Positions 1 through 10,437 of a stretch of 64,000 bases of DNA are shown here, piece by piece; positions within the stretch are counted from its first letter, which is position 1; each line of letters opens with the position of its first letter. A program made the translations under genes and the position numbers. The notes below the pieces were generated by a model, which was not told the origin of the DNA, did not search any database, and worked only from the letters and a program-made list of their open reading frames with translations. Source of the DNA: Nonomuraea montanisoli (GTDB lineage: Bacteria; Actinomycetota; Actinomycetes; Streptosporangiales; Streptosporangiaceae); the NCBI RefSeq assembly GCF_013363975.1, contig NZ_JABWGN010000006.1, positions 310,001 to 374,000 on the forward strand, read 5' to 3'.

Positions 1-2
1 CG

Positions 3-80
3 ACGGCCGCCGTCGCCCGCTTCGTGGAGCACCTGACCTGCGCGCCGCGGGGTCAGGAGGCCGTGGTCGGCACCCGGTAG
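3..80 (+). CDS. Possible C-terminal tail of a gene entering from the left
   Basis: From base 3 an open frame with strong G/C third positions reads TAAVARFVEHLTCAPRGQ and continues to a TAG at 78-80. The AAVARFVEHL pattern resembles the last helix of LysR-type substrate-binding domains, but only 25 codons are visible, so the family is a guess. It would be convergent with the GNAT gene and overlap its end by 28 bases. Confidence 0.3.
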   Translation, partial: TAAVARFVEHLTCAPRGQEAVVGTR

Positions 81-580
81 CGGCGCTTGTGCTCGGTGAC
101 GTCGATGAGCCGTCCGCCGTTGGCCTCGATGACCCGCCGCGAGGCCGTGTTGGTCAGGTCGCACATCACCAGGACCTGGGACAGGCCCAGCGACCGGGCG
201 ACCGGCAGCGCCGCGGCGAGCATGGCCGTCGCGTGTCCCCGGCGCCGGGCGGAGGGGCGCACGTCGTAACCGATGTGGCCGCCGAGCTGCTCCAGCGCCG
301 GGGTGAGCCGGTGCCGGACGGCCATCCGGCCCAGGAACCGGTCGCCGTCGGCCCACCACAGCGTGGTCATGGGGACGAATCCCTCCCGTGCGCCCGCCTC
401 GGACCGCTCGCCCAGCACCCGCGCCACGTACGCCGCGAAGGCATCCGGGGCGGTCAGGGCGGCCGGATCTACGTCGCGGACGAACCAGGAGGGCGGGTAG
501 TCGCGGTCGGCCCGGAACTCGGCCACCGCCTCCAGGAACGACGCGCGCAGCCGGGGTGTCGGATCGACGAACCGTGCCAT
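53..580 (-). CDS. GNAT family N-acetyltransferase
   Basis: This 175-residue protein is a likely acetyl-CoA-dependent N-acetyltransferase; the acceptor is unknown. The acetyl-CoA pyrophosphate loop is visible as RRRGHATAM near residues 112-120, followed by the strand LSQVLVMCD and the N-x-x-S-R-R-V-I-E-A-N-G-G block near 144-156 typical of GNAT motif B. The ATG at 580 is chosen because GGAGG lies 7 bases upstream; a longer reading to 622 lacks a ribosome site. It appears monocistronic. The region 623-838 between it and the SDR gene holds no convincing gene. Confidence 0.85.
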   Translation of the reverse strand: MARFVDPTPRLRASFLEAVAEFRADRDYPPSWFVRDVDPAALTAPDAFAAYVARVLGERSEAGAREGFVPMTTLWWADGDRFLGRMAVRHRLTPALEQLGGHIGYDVRPSARRRGHATAMLAAALPVARSLGLSQVLVMCDLTNTASRRVIEANGGRLIDVTEHKRRYRVPTTAS

Positions 581-838
581 GGTCTGACCTCCAGCGGTCG
601 GGAACGGGGGACCGTACTCCACGGATCTACCGGACGGGGACCTGGAGGTTCTACCGGGCGAGGGCCTGGAGGTCGCGGAAGGCGGCGATCCTGACGTCGA
701 GGGTCGTGGCGGTCGCGGAGAGGGTGAACAGGCCTCAGAACGCGCGGGTCTGGCCGGGGGCGAACTTCGTGCCGACGCGGCGTGCCGTGCGGGCGTTGTC
801 GGAGCCGGCCCGCGAGGAGATCGCCGGCTGACGGGCGC

Positions 839-1615
839 TCAGCTGAAGTGCTGGCCCGCGTTGACGTCGAGGGTGGCGCCGGTGACGGAGCGGGCCTGGT
901 CGGAGGCGAGGTAGATCACGGCCCGGGCGACGTCCTCCTCGGTGGCGATGCGCCGCAGGGCCATCGCCGAGACGTCGCGCGCCCGGATCTCCTCGAACGT
1001 CGCCCCCTCGGCCGCGGCCCTGGCGCGCATCCAGTCGTCCAGCACCTCCGAGGCGATCCAGCCCGGTGCCACGCAGTTCACGCGCACCCCGTACGGCCCG
1101 AGCTCGTCGGCCAGGCAGTGCGACAGCAGGTGGACCGCCGCCTTGCCGGCCGCGTAGTCGCTGCGTCCCGCGTAGCCGGCGCGCGAGGACATCGACGTGA
1201 CGTTGACGATCGCCCCGGACCCGCGGGCGACCATGTGCGGCGCGATGAACCGGCAGGCCAGCAGCGTGCCGTACGCCGCGATGTCCACCGCCGCCCGCCA
1301 GGCCGCGAGGTCGGCCTCCGTCATGTCGAGCACGTTCCTGCGGTGCGAGCCGGGGAAGGCGGCGTTGACCAGGACGTCCGCGCCGCCGAAGCGCTCGGCG
1401 ACGAGGTCGGCCAGCCGTTCGACGTCGTCGTGGCGGGAGACGTCGGCCACCACGGCGCGCGCCCCGGGCACCTCGGCGGCCGTCCGCTCGACGGTCGCCG
1501 CCGTGCGCGCCGCGACCACGACGCGCGCGCCCTCGGCCGCCATGAGTCGCGCCAGCGTGCGCCCCAGCCCAGGCCCCGCCCCGGTGATCACCGCCACCTT
1601 GTCCCGCAACAGCAC
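839..1615 (-). CDS. SDR family NAD(P)-dependent oxidoreductase
   Basis: A classical short-chain dehydrogenase of 258 residues, likely reducing or oxidising an alcohol/ketone with NAD(P)H in the cytoplasm. Visible motifs: TGAGPGLG at 11-18 (cofactor loop), N84-A-A in place of NNAG, a serine cluster at 141-144 and the catalytic Y154-A-A-G-K158. The C-terminal ATLDVNAGQHFS is the usual SDR end. The start is a GTG at 1615, with a 20-bp dyad ending 9 bases upstream, so transcription is probably under local repressor control; no regulator gene is adjacent. The substrate is unknown. Confidence 0.88.
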   Translation of the reverse strand: MLLRDKVAVITGAGPGLGRTLARLMAAEGARVVVAARTAATVERTAAEVPGARAVVADVSRHDDVERLADLVAERFGGADVLVNAAFPGSHRRNVLDMTEADLAAWRAAVDIAAYGTLLACRFIAPHMVARGSGAIVNVTSMSSRAGYAGRSDYAAGKAAVHLLSHCLADELGPYGVRVNCVAPGWIASEVLDDWMRARAAAEGATFEEIRARDVSAMALRRIATEEDVARAVIYLASDQARSVTGATLDVNAGQHFS

Positions 1616-1623
1616 GAGATGAC

Positions 1624-1643
1624 CCTACCAAGCGCTAGGTAGG
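1624..1643. promoter_or_regulatory. TetR-type operator-like palindrome upstream of SDR
   Basis: CCTACC-AAGCGCTA-GGTAGG is an 18-of-20 symmetrical dyad directly upstream of the SDR GTG start. Its core ACCAAGCGCT resembles operators of actinobacterial TetR repressors of lipid catabolism (KstR2-like AAGCGCTT core). The cognate regulator is not in the window, so the assignment is inference. Confidence 0.5.
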
Positions 1644-1655
1644 ATCGCCAGGCGC

Positions 1656-2459
1656 TCACGGCGCGGCGAGCGGCTCCGACGCGTAGGCCCGGTGCAGCGC
1701 CTCCACGAAGGACGGCGCCTCGGGCAGGGACACGGAGCCGATCCGGCGGACCGCCACCCCCGGCGTCCACGAGTTCATGACCACGGCGCCCGCCAGCGAC
1801 GGCAGGTCGGCGGGCCGGACCTCCTGGACGCGCTGCGGCACGCCCAGATCGTCCAGCCGCCGGCGGACGATGCCCATGGTGGTCCCGCCCAGCATCTCGG
1901 CCTCCGGCCACACCACCGCGGAGCCGTCCCAGAAGGCCAGGTTCCAGATCGTCGCCTCGCTGAGCCGGCCCCGGCGGTCGGCGAACGCGGCGTCGTCGAA
2001 GCCCTGCTCGACGGCCCGGCGCAGGAGGTACGTCTTGGCCACCTCGCCGACGTGCTTCACGCCCGGGAGGACCCGTTCATGCTCGACGACCGCCAGGGCG
2101 AGCGGGCCGCGCGGACCGGACGCGGCGGGCCCGGTGCGCACCAGCAGCTCGGGCTCCGCGCCGGCGCCGTCCGCGGTGAACTCGCCCTCCGGGGAGTACA
2201 CGGTGGCCGTCAGGGAGACGTCGTCCGGGCCGGCCGCCAGCGCCGCCCGCAGGCGGTCCCGTACCAGGTCGTCGGGCAGCGCCCGGCCGAACAGCTCCAT
2301 CGAGGCCGCCCGCAGCCGTGCCAGGTGCAGGTCCAGGCCCCTGACCCGGCCGCCGCGCACCTGCATGGCGGTGAAGTGGGCGTAGCCGGCGAAGGCGAGC
2401 GGCGCCAGTTCGTCGGCGCTCGCCGCGTGCCCGTCACGATGAACCACGAAAGAGGACAT
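1656..2459 (-). CDS. Aminotransferase class IV family protein
   Basis: This 267-residue protein belongs to the PLP-dependent fold-type IV group (branched-chain aminotransferase / aminodeoxychorismate lyase). The probable PLP lysine is K142 in VGEVAKTYLLRRA. The RLSEATIWN block near 165-173 and the LGGTTMGIVRR phosphate loop near 190-200 are typical of the fold. It is divergent from a MerR regulator, and its promoter has the long spacer with central dyad used by MerR activators, so MerR control is likely. The N-terminus is shorter than in true IlvE proteins; D-amino-acid transaminase and ADC lyase remain possible. Confidence 0.85.
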   Translation of the reverse strand: MSSFVVHRDGHAASADELAPLAFAGYAHFTAMQVRGGRVRGLDLHLARLRAASMELFGRALPDDLVRDRLRAALAAGPDDVSLTATVYSPEGEFTADGAGAEPELLVRTGPAASGPRGPLALAVVEHERVLPGVKHVGEVAKTYLLRRAVEQGFDDAAFADRRGRLSEATIWNLAFWDGSAVVWPEAEMLGGTTMGIVRRRLDDLGVPQRVQEVRPADLPSLAGAVVMNSWTPGVAVRRIGSVSLPEAPSFVEALHRAYASEPLAAP

Positions 2460-2503
2460 GCATTACTCCCAACGACTTGTACGGAATGTCCGCTGACGAG
2501 GTG

Positions 2504-2535
2504 ACGTTAGGGGCTGACATCGATGGCAAGGTCAA
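2504..2535 (-). promoter_or_regulatory. MerR-type promoter of the aminotransferase gene
   Basis: On the minus strand TTGACC (2530-2535) and TAACGT (2504-2509) are separated by 20 bp, longer than the 17 bp optimum. The spacer contains the near-perfect dyad TGCCATCGATGTCA (2515-2528). An overlong spacer with a central dyad is the hallmark of MerR-activated promoters. It lies between the two divergent starts, so the MerR protein could also control its own gene. Confidence 0.6.
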
Positions 2536-2554
2536 ACGCGGGGGAGCGGGGCGC

Positions 2555-2899
2555 ATGCTGATCGGGGAGTTGTCCCGGCGTACCGGGGTGAGCGCGCGGC
2601 TGCTGCGCTACTACGAGTCGCAGGGACTGCTCGACGCCGGGCGCGGCACGAACGGCTACCGCTCCTACGACGAGGACTCGGTGGTCACCGTGCGGCAGAT
2701 CCGCGCCCTGCTCGGAGCCGGGCTGTCCACCGAGGTCATCCGCGAGGTGCTGCCGTGCGTGCGGGGAGAACGCCCGGAGTTCGAGTGGTGCGCGGAGCTG
2801 TGGGACATCCTCAACGGGGAACTGGCCGCCATGGACGCGCGCATCGGCGACATGCAGCGAAGCCGCGGCGCCCTCGCCGGCTTCCTCACCCGCCCCTGA
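2555..2899 (+). CDS. MerR family transcriptional regulator
   Basis: A compact MerR protein of 114 residues. It opens with the winged-helix signature LIGELSRRTGVSARLLRYYE at 2-21, the wing GYRSYDE near 34-40, and a C-terminal dimerisation helix with no metal-binding cysteine cluster. The ATG at 2555 is preferred over upstream starts because MerR proteins begin a few residues before the first helix and a GGGAG site lies about 10 bases upstream. It is divergent from the aminotransferase, its likely target. The effector is unknown. Confidence 0.88.
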   Translation: MLIGELSRRTGVSARLLRYYESQGLLDAGRGTNGYRSYDEDSVVTVRQIRALLGAGLSTEVIREVLPCVRGERPEFEWCAELWDILNGELAAMDARIGDMQRSRGALAGFLTRP

Positions 2900-3025
2900 C
2901 CACCCGCCGGCCGTGCGGCGCGATCAGCGGGACGCGGCCGGCCTGGACAGCGTCTGTGACGATTCCGCGAGAATCCCCTCCGGCCGGGAACGCCCTATGG
3001 GGAGGACGACGGACGGGGAGGGGCC

Positions 3026-3379
3026 ATGGCCGGGGTGCGGGTGCGGCGGGTCTACGAGGAGCCGGCGGGCGACGACGGGACGAGGGTGCTGGTCGACCGG
3101 GTGTGGCCCCGGGGACTGTCCAAGGCGGCGGCCCGGCTCGACGAGTGGTGCAAGCAGGTCGCGCCGTCCACCGAGCTGCGCCGCTGGTACGGCCATGACC
3201 CCGACCGGTTCGCCGAGTTCAGGCACCGCTACCTCGCCGAGCTGGAGGAGCCCGAGCGGGCGGAGGCGCTGGAGGGCCTGCGCCGCCTCGCCGGGGACGG
3301 CCCGCTGACGCTGCTCACCGCGACCGCCCGCGCCGACATCAGCCACGCCGCCGTGCTGGCCGGGCTCCTCGACGCCTGA
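3026..3379 (+). CDS. DUF488 family protein (YeaO-like)
   Basis: A 117-residue small globular protein with the DUF488 signatures VDRVWPRGLSK at 23-33 and LLTATAR at 96-102. The biochemical role of the family is unknown. It is full length for the YeaO subgroup and has a GGGAGG site upstream. It stands alone between MerR and the DUF5708 gene. Confidence 0.88.
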   Translation: MAGVRVRRVYEEPAGDDGTRVLVDRVWPRGLSKAAARLDEWCKQVAPSTELRRWYGHDPDRFAEFRHRYLAELEEPERAEALEGLRRLAGDGPLTLLTATARADISHAAVLAGLLDA

Positions 3380-3499
3380 CGTCACACGAAAGATGTAGCC
3401 GGATCTCCTCTCGCGGCAGGAAGCGCGCCTACCCGGATCATCACTAGATTTTCCGGCGAACGGGGCGTTGTGTCCCCTGCCGTAAGGAAAGAGGCTCGC

Positions 3500-3712
3500 A
3501 TGACCTCCGCTCGCAAGACGCTGCTCACCGGCCTGGCCACGTTCGTGGGCGGGCTCGCGTTGTGGCTGTTCGGGCTGGACGAGGAGATCGTCATCTTCAC
3601 GCCGTCCAAGATCGGCGTGGTGCTGATGGTCGTCGGCGGCGTGGAGACCCTGTACGGGGTGTACAAGGTGGTCAGCGGCACCGGTGACGGCGCCGCGTCC
3701 GGCCGCCGGTAG
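3500..3712 (+). CDS. DUF5708 family small membrane protein
   Basis: A 70-residue protein with two predicted membrane helices (about residues 8-24 and 37-56) joined by LDEEIVIFTPSKIG, and a basic C-terminus GRR. The layout matches the streptomycete DUF5708 family of unknown function. The ATG at 3500 follows AAGGAAAGAGG; the longer reading from 3470 is not preferred. Confidence 0.75.
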   Translation: MTSARKTLLTGLATFVGGLALWLFGLDEEIVIFTPSKIGVVLMVVGGVETLYGVYKVVSGTGDGAASGRR

Positions 3713-3725
3713 ACGGTCCGGTGCG

Positions 3726-4766
3726 TCACCTGGTGCCGATGACCGCGGTCGCGTACAGCTCGTCCGAGCCTGTCACGCGGGGGGTGAGGCCGGCGCGCGC
3801 CATGGCCTCGGCCGTGTGCGCGGCCTGCCGTTCGCTCGTCTCCACCAGGAGGTGCCCGCCGGGGGCCAGCCAGAGCGGCGCCTCGGCGATCACGCGGCGG
3901 GCGATGTCGAGCCCGTCCGCGCCTCCATCGAGCGCCAGCAGCGGCTCGTGCTCGCGCGCCTCGGACGGCAGCAGCCCGATGGCCTCGGTCGGCACGTAGG
4001 GCGGGCTGGCCAGCAGGACGCCGACGCGGCCGCGCAGCCGGTCGGGAAGCGGCTCGTAGAGGTCGCCCTGGTGGACGCGACCTCCCACGGGGGCGAGGTT
4101 GCGCCGGGCGCAGCGGACCGCGACCGGGTCGAGGTCGGCGGCGTGCAACTCGACGGGACTCCCGTCGCCGCCGCTTTTCCCGGTGGGGCGCAGGTCGTCG
4201 GCGTCCTTCTCGGCAGGGCGCGGTTCGCCGCCGCGGTTCCCGGTGGGGCGCCGGTCATCGGCGTGCGTCTCGGCAGGGCGCGGTTCGCCGCCGCGGATCT
4301 CGGCCGGGTGCGGGGCGTCGGCGTGCGCCTGGACAGGGTTCGCGTCGGCGGCCCGTCCCTCAGGGGCGGACGTGGAGAGGGCCGCCGCCACGGCGGCGCC
4401 GAGCGCGCCCGAACCGCAGCACAGATCGACGACCACCACCCGGCGCCCGGCCGGGGGACCGCCGGAGCCGCCCGCGAGTGTCCGCCGGGCCAGGTCGATC
4501 GCCTGTGCCGCCAGGAACTCGCTGCGGCGGCGCGGCACGAAGACCCCGGGATCCACGCTCACCCGGAGACCGCAGAACTCGGCCCAGCCGAGCACGTGCT
4601 CGAGCGGGAGCCCGTCGACGCGCCGGTCCACCATGGCGGCGAGCTCGGCGGGGGTGCGCGCGGTGGTGATGATCAACTCGGCCTCGTCCTCGGCGAAGAC
4701 GCAGCCGGCCGCTCTGAGCCGGGTCGTGATGGCGGAGTGAGTGAGGGAAAGCGGTGAGACTGACAT
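3726..4766 (-). CDS. Putative protein-(glutamine-N5) methyltransferase, PrmC-like, with repeat insertion
   Basis: A 346-residue SAM-dependent methyltransferase of the PrmC-related group. The N-terminal helical domain precedes GVFVPRRRSEFLA (75-87), SAM motif I DLCCGSGALG (114-123), the acidic motif AADLDP (209-214) and the active-site SPPY at 254-257, equivalent to NPPY in HemK/PrmC. Residues about 132-203 are a Pro/Asp/Arg-rich insertion of 20-residue repeats between motif I and the acidic motif, where the family normally has a short loop. The ATG at 4766 gives a normal N-terminus. True PrmC is normally next to prfA, so this is a paralogue of unknown substrate. Confidence 0.8.
   Translation of the reverse strand: MSVSPLSLTHSAITTRLRAAGCVFAEDEAELIITTARTPAELAAMVDRRVDGLPLEHVLGWAEFCGLRVSVDPGVFVPRRRSEFLAAQAIDLARRTLAGGSGGPPAGRRVVVVDLCCGSGALGAAVAAALSTSAPEGRAADANPVQAHADAPHPAEIRGGEPRPAETHADDRRPTGNRGGEPRPAEKDADDLRPTGKSGGDGSPVELHAADLDPVAVRCARRNLAPVGGRVHQGDLYEPLPDRLRGRVGVLLASPPYVPTEAIGLLPSEAREHEPLLALDGGADGLDIARRVIAEAPLWLAPGGHLLVETSERQAAHTAEAMARAGLTPRVTGSDELYATAVIGTR
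4179..4340 (-). repeat. 60-bp tandem repeat inside the methyltransferase gene
   Basis: Two near-identical 60-bp units beginning near 4179 and 4239, and a third diverged unit near 4299, encode a 20-residue period (for example GGEPRPAETHADDRRPTG). The period is a multiple of three, so the frame is kept. Confidence 0.75.
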
Positions 4767-5070
4767 GAAGCGCCCTTCCGGAATGCCGTTGGGCGCCCTC
4801 CCGGTCAGCCGCTTCGGTCGACCGGCCCGACCGCGGGGTGAGAGCACCCGGCCTGATCTGGCGAAATGGGTCTCACCTCCTCGATCGTCACGTACTGGGG
4901 ACGGCAGCCTATCGGAGTCCGTCACGGGCCCGCAAAGCGGTCCAGGGCGGGAGGGGAGCCCCCGCCGCGCGAAGGGGACGCGCGACGGGGCACGGGTGGT
5001 CGGGTGAACGGGCGGGGGCGCGTGCGGCGGCGCGGGACCGCACGGAGGAGGCGCCCCCGGACGTGGGCCC
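4767..5070. other. Gap without a supported gene
   Basis: About 300 bases upstream of the methyltransferase. The first 150 bases probably carry its promoter. The rest is very GC-rich with no frame showing consistent codon bias or a ribosome site. Confidence 0.5.
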
Positions 5071-5331
5071 GGAAGGTGAAGTTCCAGCGGCCCACGTACC
5101 TCGACTCGCCCGGCGCCACGCAGAAGTGCGCCGACACCGCGCTGAGCGCGCCCGAACGGGAGTTCCGGAAGGCCGGGCTCGCGCTGCGCGACGCGGACCG
5201 CCGCCTGCGCCACCTGGGACCCCGAGCCGGAGCGCGTCGCCGCCCGCGTCTGGACCCTCGCCCATCCCTCCATGACTCCGCGCGAGTGGGCGGAGCACCT
5301 TCCCGGCCTTTCGTCTGCTCCTCCGTGGTGA
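5071..5331 (+). pseudogene. Frameshifted coding remnant
   Basis: From about 5071 one frame shows nearly pure G/C third positions and reads KVKFQRPTYLDSPGATQKCA and on to about 5200. Then the bias moves to the next frame, reading ATWDPEPERVAARVWTLAHP and then TPREWAEHLPGL, ending at TGA 5329-5331. The second piece resembles the end of actinobacterial WD40/NTPase proteins (D-P-E-R-x-A-A-R-V ... EW ... LPGL). No start codon with a ribosome site is present and the two pieces need a frameshift near 5190-5215. Probably the decayed 3' end of a larger gene; the family is uncertain. Confidence 0.4.
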
Positions 5332-5474
5332 ATCCTTCGTTACGGCACGGCCAAGCAGGCCGCCACCCGCCGCACGGGGCTGAGGGCCTCCAGGAAGACG
5401 GCCGCTGACCGGGTGCCGGCGGGCCGCCGTCACGGCGTCTTCCCGGCCATGGCTTCCGTGAACGGGGCACCCCG

Positions 5475-6895
5475 CTAGGAGGACAGCAGCACCGCCGGGT
5501 CACGCTCCGCCGGGCCCGCCGGCCACCACTGGCCGTCGTGCAGGGTGAACGGGTACCAGCGGCCGTCGCGGCCGTAGCGGAGCTGGCGGTCGCCGCCGAT
5601 GGTCCACCGGTTGCGGGACAGCTCCGTGGGCGGCGGCTCCTCGCCCTCCCACGCGGCCTCCAGGACCGCCCGGGCCCTGGCCAGCTCGTGGCGGGGCGGC
5701 GTCCAGGGCGACTCCAGCGCGTCCAGCCCGTCGGCGCCGCCGTACCGCCAGGCCCGCACCGCGGCGTCCAGGCCGAGGTCGAGGTCGTGCTCGGCGGCCA
5801 GCCGCACGCGGTCCTGGTACTCGGTGAGGACGGCCGGCTCCCGGCCGAGGGCCGCGGCGGCGAGGACGTCACGCGCCCGGGAGGCGGCGGAGGCGGCCAG
5901 CACCTCCAGCGCGGCGACGTCCACGCCGGGAGCGGGTTCGAGCCGGAGCGGCGTGCACGTGACGTCGAGCGGGGGCGGCTCGGGCAGCGGCGGCACCCCG
6001 GCGGCCGCCTCGGCCGCGAACACCTCGACCGCGGGCACACCGCGCCCGCCCTCCGAGCCACCTCCCCCGAAGCCATCCACTCCGAAGCCACCCGCCCCGG
6101 AGCCGGCGGGTCCCAGGCGGCTCGCGCCGGTGCCCACCTCCCCGAGGTCGTCCCCGCCGGCGCCCGTCCCGCCGAGGCCCGGCACGCTGGTGCCCGTCCC
6201 GCCGATGCTCCTGCCGCCCACGCCCGTATCGGCGGCCCCGAGGCCGCCGGGCCGCGAACCGCCCCACGCGTCGTCGTCTCCCGGCTCGGCGGCGACCGCC
6301 CCCGCCGGGGAGACGTCCGAGGCCCCGCCCGCCGGCCCCGTGGCGGGCGGGGTGTGACGCAGGAGCGCCTGCACCAGGTCGTCCCGCCCGCGTCCCCGCA
6401 GGAGCAGCAGCACGAACGGGTCGCCGTCCAGCAGCCAGGACGCCTGGTAGCACAGCGCCGCCGCGTGCAGGCACGGGTGACCCCAGTCGGGGCAGGAGCA
6501 CTCCGGTTCGAGGTCGCCCACGGCGGGCAGCAGCGGCACGGCCGCGTCCTGGGCCGCCTCGACGAGATCGTGCGGCATGTCGCCGTCGAGCAGGGCGGCG
6601 ATGTGGCCGGCCTTGGCCGTGACCTGGTCGAGGAAACGGTCCCACTCGGCGGCGGTGAGCCGCTCGACGCGCACCACCGTGTCGTACTCGCCCTCGGTGA
6701 CCGCGGCCAGCCGGCCCGGGCTGACCGTGATGGGACCGACCTGGCCGGTCTTGGCGTAGGCGCGGCCCTTGCGCAGCAGCCCCTGGTCGAGGGAGGTGTC
6801 CTCCAGGGCCTTGATCCAGGCGAGGCCCCACCAGGTGGTGGCGAAGCGGGCGCCGGCCCGCTGGCGGGGGAAGGCGGGGAATCCTCTGGCGGCGT

Positions 6896-6899
<4 letters not shown>
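5475..6899 (-). CDS. SWIM zinc finger family protein
   Basis: A 474-residue protein with the SWIM zinc-binding motif C134-S-C136 ... C143-L-H145 (CSCPDWGHPCLH). It opens with FATTWWGLAWIKALED, typical of the SWIM partner of SNF2 helicases. A long Gly-rich, low-complexity linker (about residues 205-300) separates it from a helical C-terminal part ending GQWWPAGPAERDPAVLLSS. Its ATG overlaps the SNF2 stop by four bases (ATGA), so the two are translationally coupled. SWIM domains bind DNA or protein; the protein probably works with the SNF2 ATPase. Confidence 0.88.
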
Positions 6900-9718
<2,819 letters not shown>

Positions 9719-9720
9719 GG

Positions 9721-9740
9721 CCGTACAGTGTACGGTACAC
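9721..9740. promoter_or_regulatory. Two overlapping perfect palindromes upstream of SNF2
   Basis: CCGTACA-G-TGTACGG (9721-9735) and GTGTAC-G-GTACAC (9728-9740) overlap just upstream of the SNF2 GTG. They lie in the intergenic space shared with the divergent DedA gene. Alternating GTAC half-sites of this kind are typical of TetR-type operators. No regulator is adjacent. Confidence 0.5.
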
Positions 9741-9819
9741 ACGGGCTGTGGTTTACCACACCCCAGATCGGGCGTTCGCCTCATTACTGGCATATTCGAT
9801 CATCCATAGCCTTAAGGGC

Positions 9820-10437
9820 ATGACTGACTGGGTGGTTGGACTCATGGAGGACCTCGGGGCGCCGGGGGCCGGCATCGCGATCGCGCTGGAGAACCTGTTC
9901 CCGCCGCTGCCGAGCGAGGTGATCCTGCCGCTGGCGGGCTTCACGGCGAGCCGGGGCGAGATGGACCTGATCGACGCGCTGGTGTGGACGACGCTGGGCT
10001 CGGTGGTGGGCGCCCTCGCGCTGTACTGGGTCGGCGCCCTGCTCGGCCGGGACCGGGTGCTGGCGATCGCCGCGCGGATGCCGCTGGTCAAGCCCGCCGA
10101 CGTCGAGAGGACCGAGGCGTGGTTCCTCAGGCACGGCCGCAAGACGGTGTTCTTCGGCCGGATGGTGCCGCTGTTCCGCAGCCTCATCTCCATCCCGGCG
10201 GGCGTCGAGCGGATGCCGCTCACGACGTTCCTGGCCCTGACGAGCGCCGGCAGCCTGACCTGGAACACCGTCTTCGTGATGGCCGGCTACCTGCTGGGCG
10301 AGCAGTGGGAGCTGGTGGAGACCTACGTCGGCGTCGGCACGAACGTGGTGATCGCGCTGGTCGTCGTCGCGGTGCTGGTCTTCGTCGGCGTGCGGCTGGC
10401 CGAGCGGCGCAAGGGGCGGCATGCGTCCCGTCGCTGA
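9820..10437 (+). CDS. DedA family membrane protein
   Basis: A 205-residue polytopic protein of the DedA/SNARE-associated family, thought to move or flip lipids using the proton gradient. Seen: FPPLPSEVILPLAGF at 27-41 with the conserved acidic E33, and GRMVPLFRSLISIPAG at 113-128 with the conserved arginines. Four to five hydrophobic segments are present. The ATG at 9820 follows TTAAGGGC; the longer frame from 9706 runs through the operator. Its end overlaps the histidine kinase start by 17 bases. Confidence 0.9.
   Translation: MTDWVVGLMEDLGAPGAGIAIALENLFPPLPSEVILPLAGFTASRGEMDLIDALVWTTLGSVVGALALYWVGALLGRDRVLAIAARMPLVKPADVERTEAWFLRHGRKTVFFGRMVPLFRSLISIPAGVERMPLTTFLALTSAGSLTWNTVFVMAGYLLGEQWELVETYVGVGTNVVIALVVVAVLVFVGVRLAERRKGRHASRR

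Noticed and set aside
735..831. Possible gene tails on both strands between GNAT and SDR (ending REEIAG on plus, KFAPGQTRAF on minus)
   Set aside because: Each is under 35 codons with no start or ribosome site; too little to call a remnant.
4866..5408. Plus-strand ORF of 180 codons
   Set aside because: Only the 5071-5200 part shows coding bias; the rest is Arg-rich noise and the bias leaves this frame near 5200.
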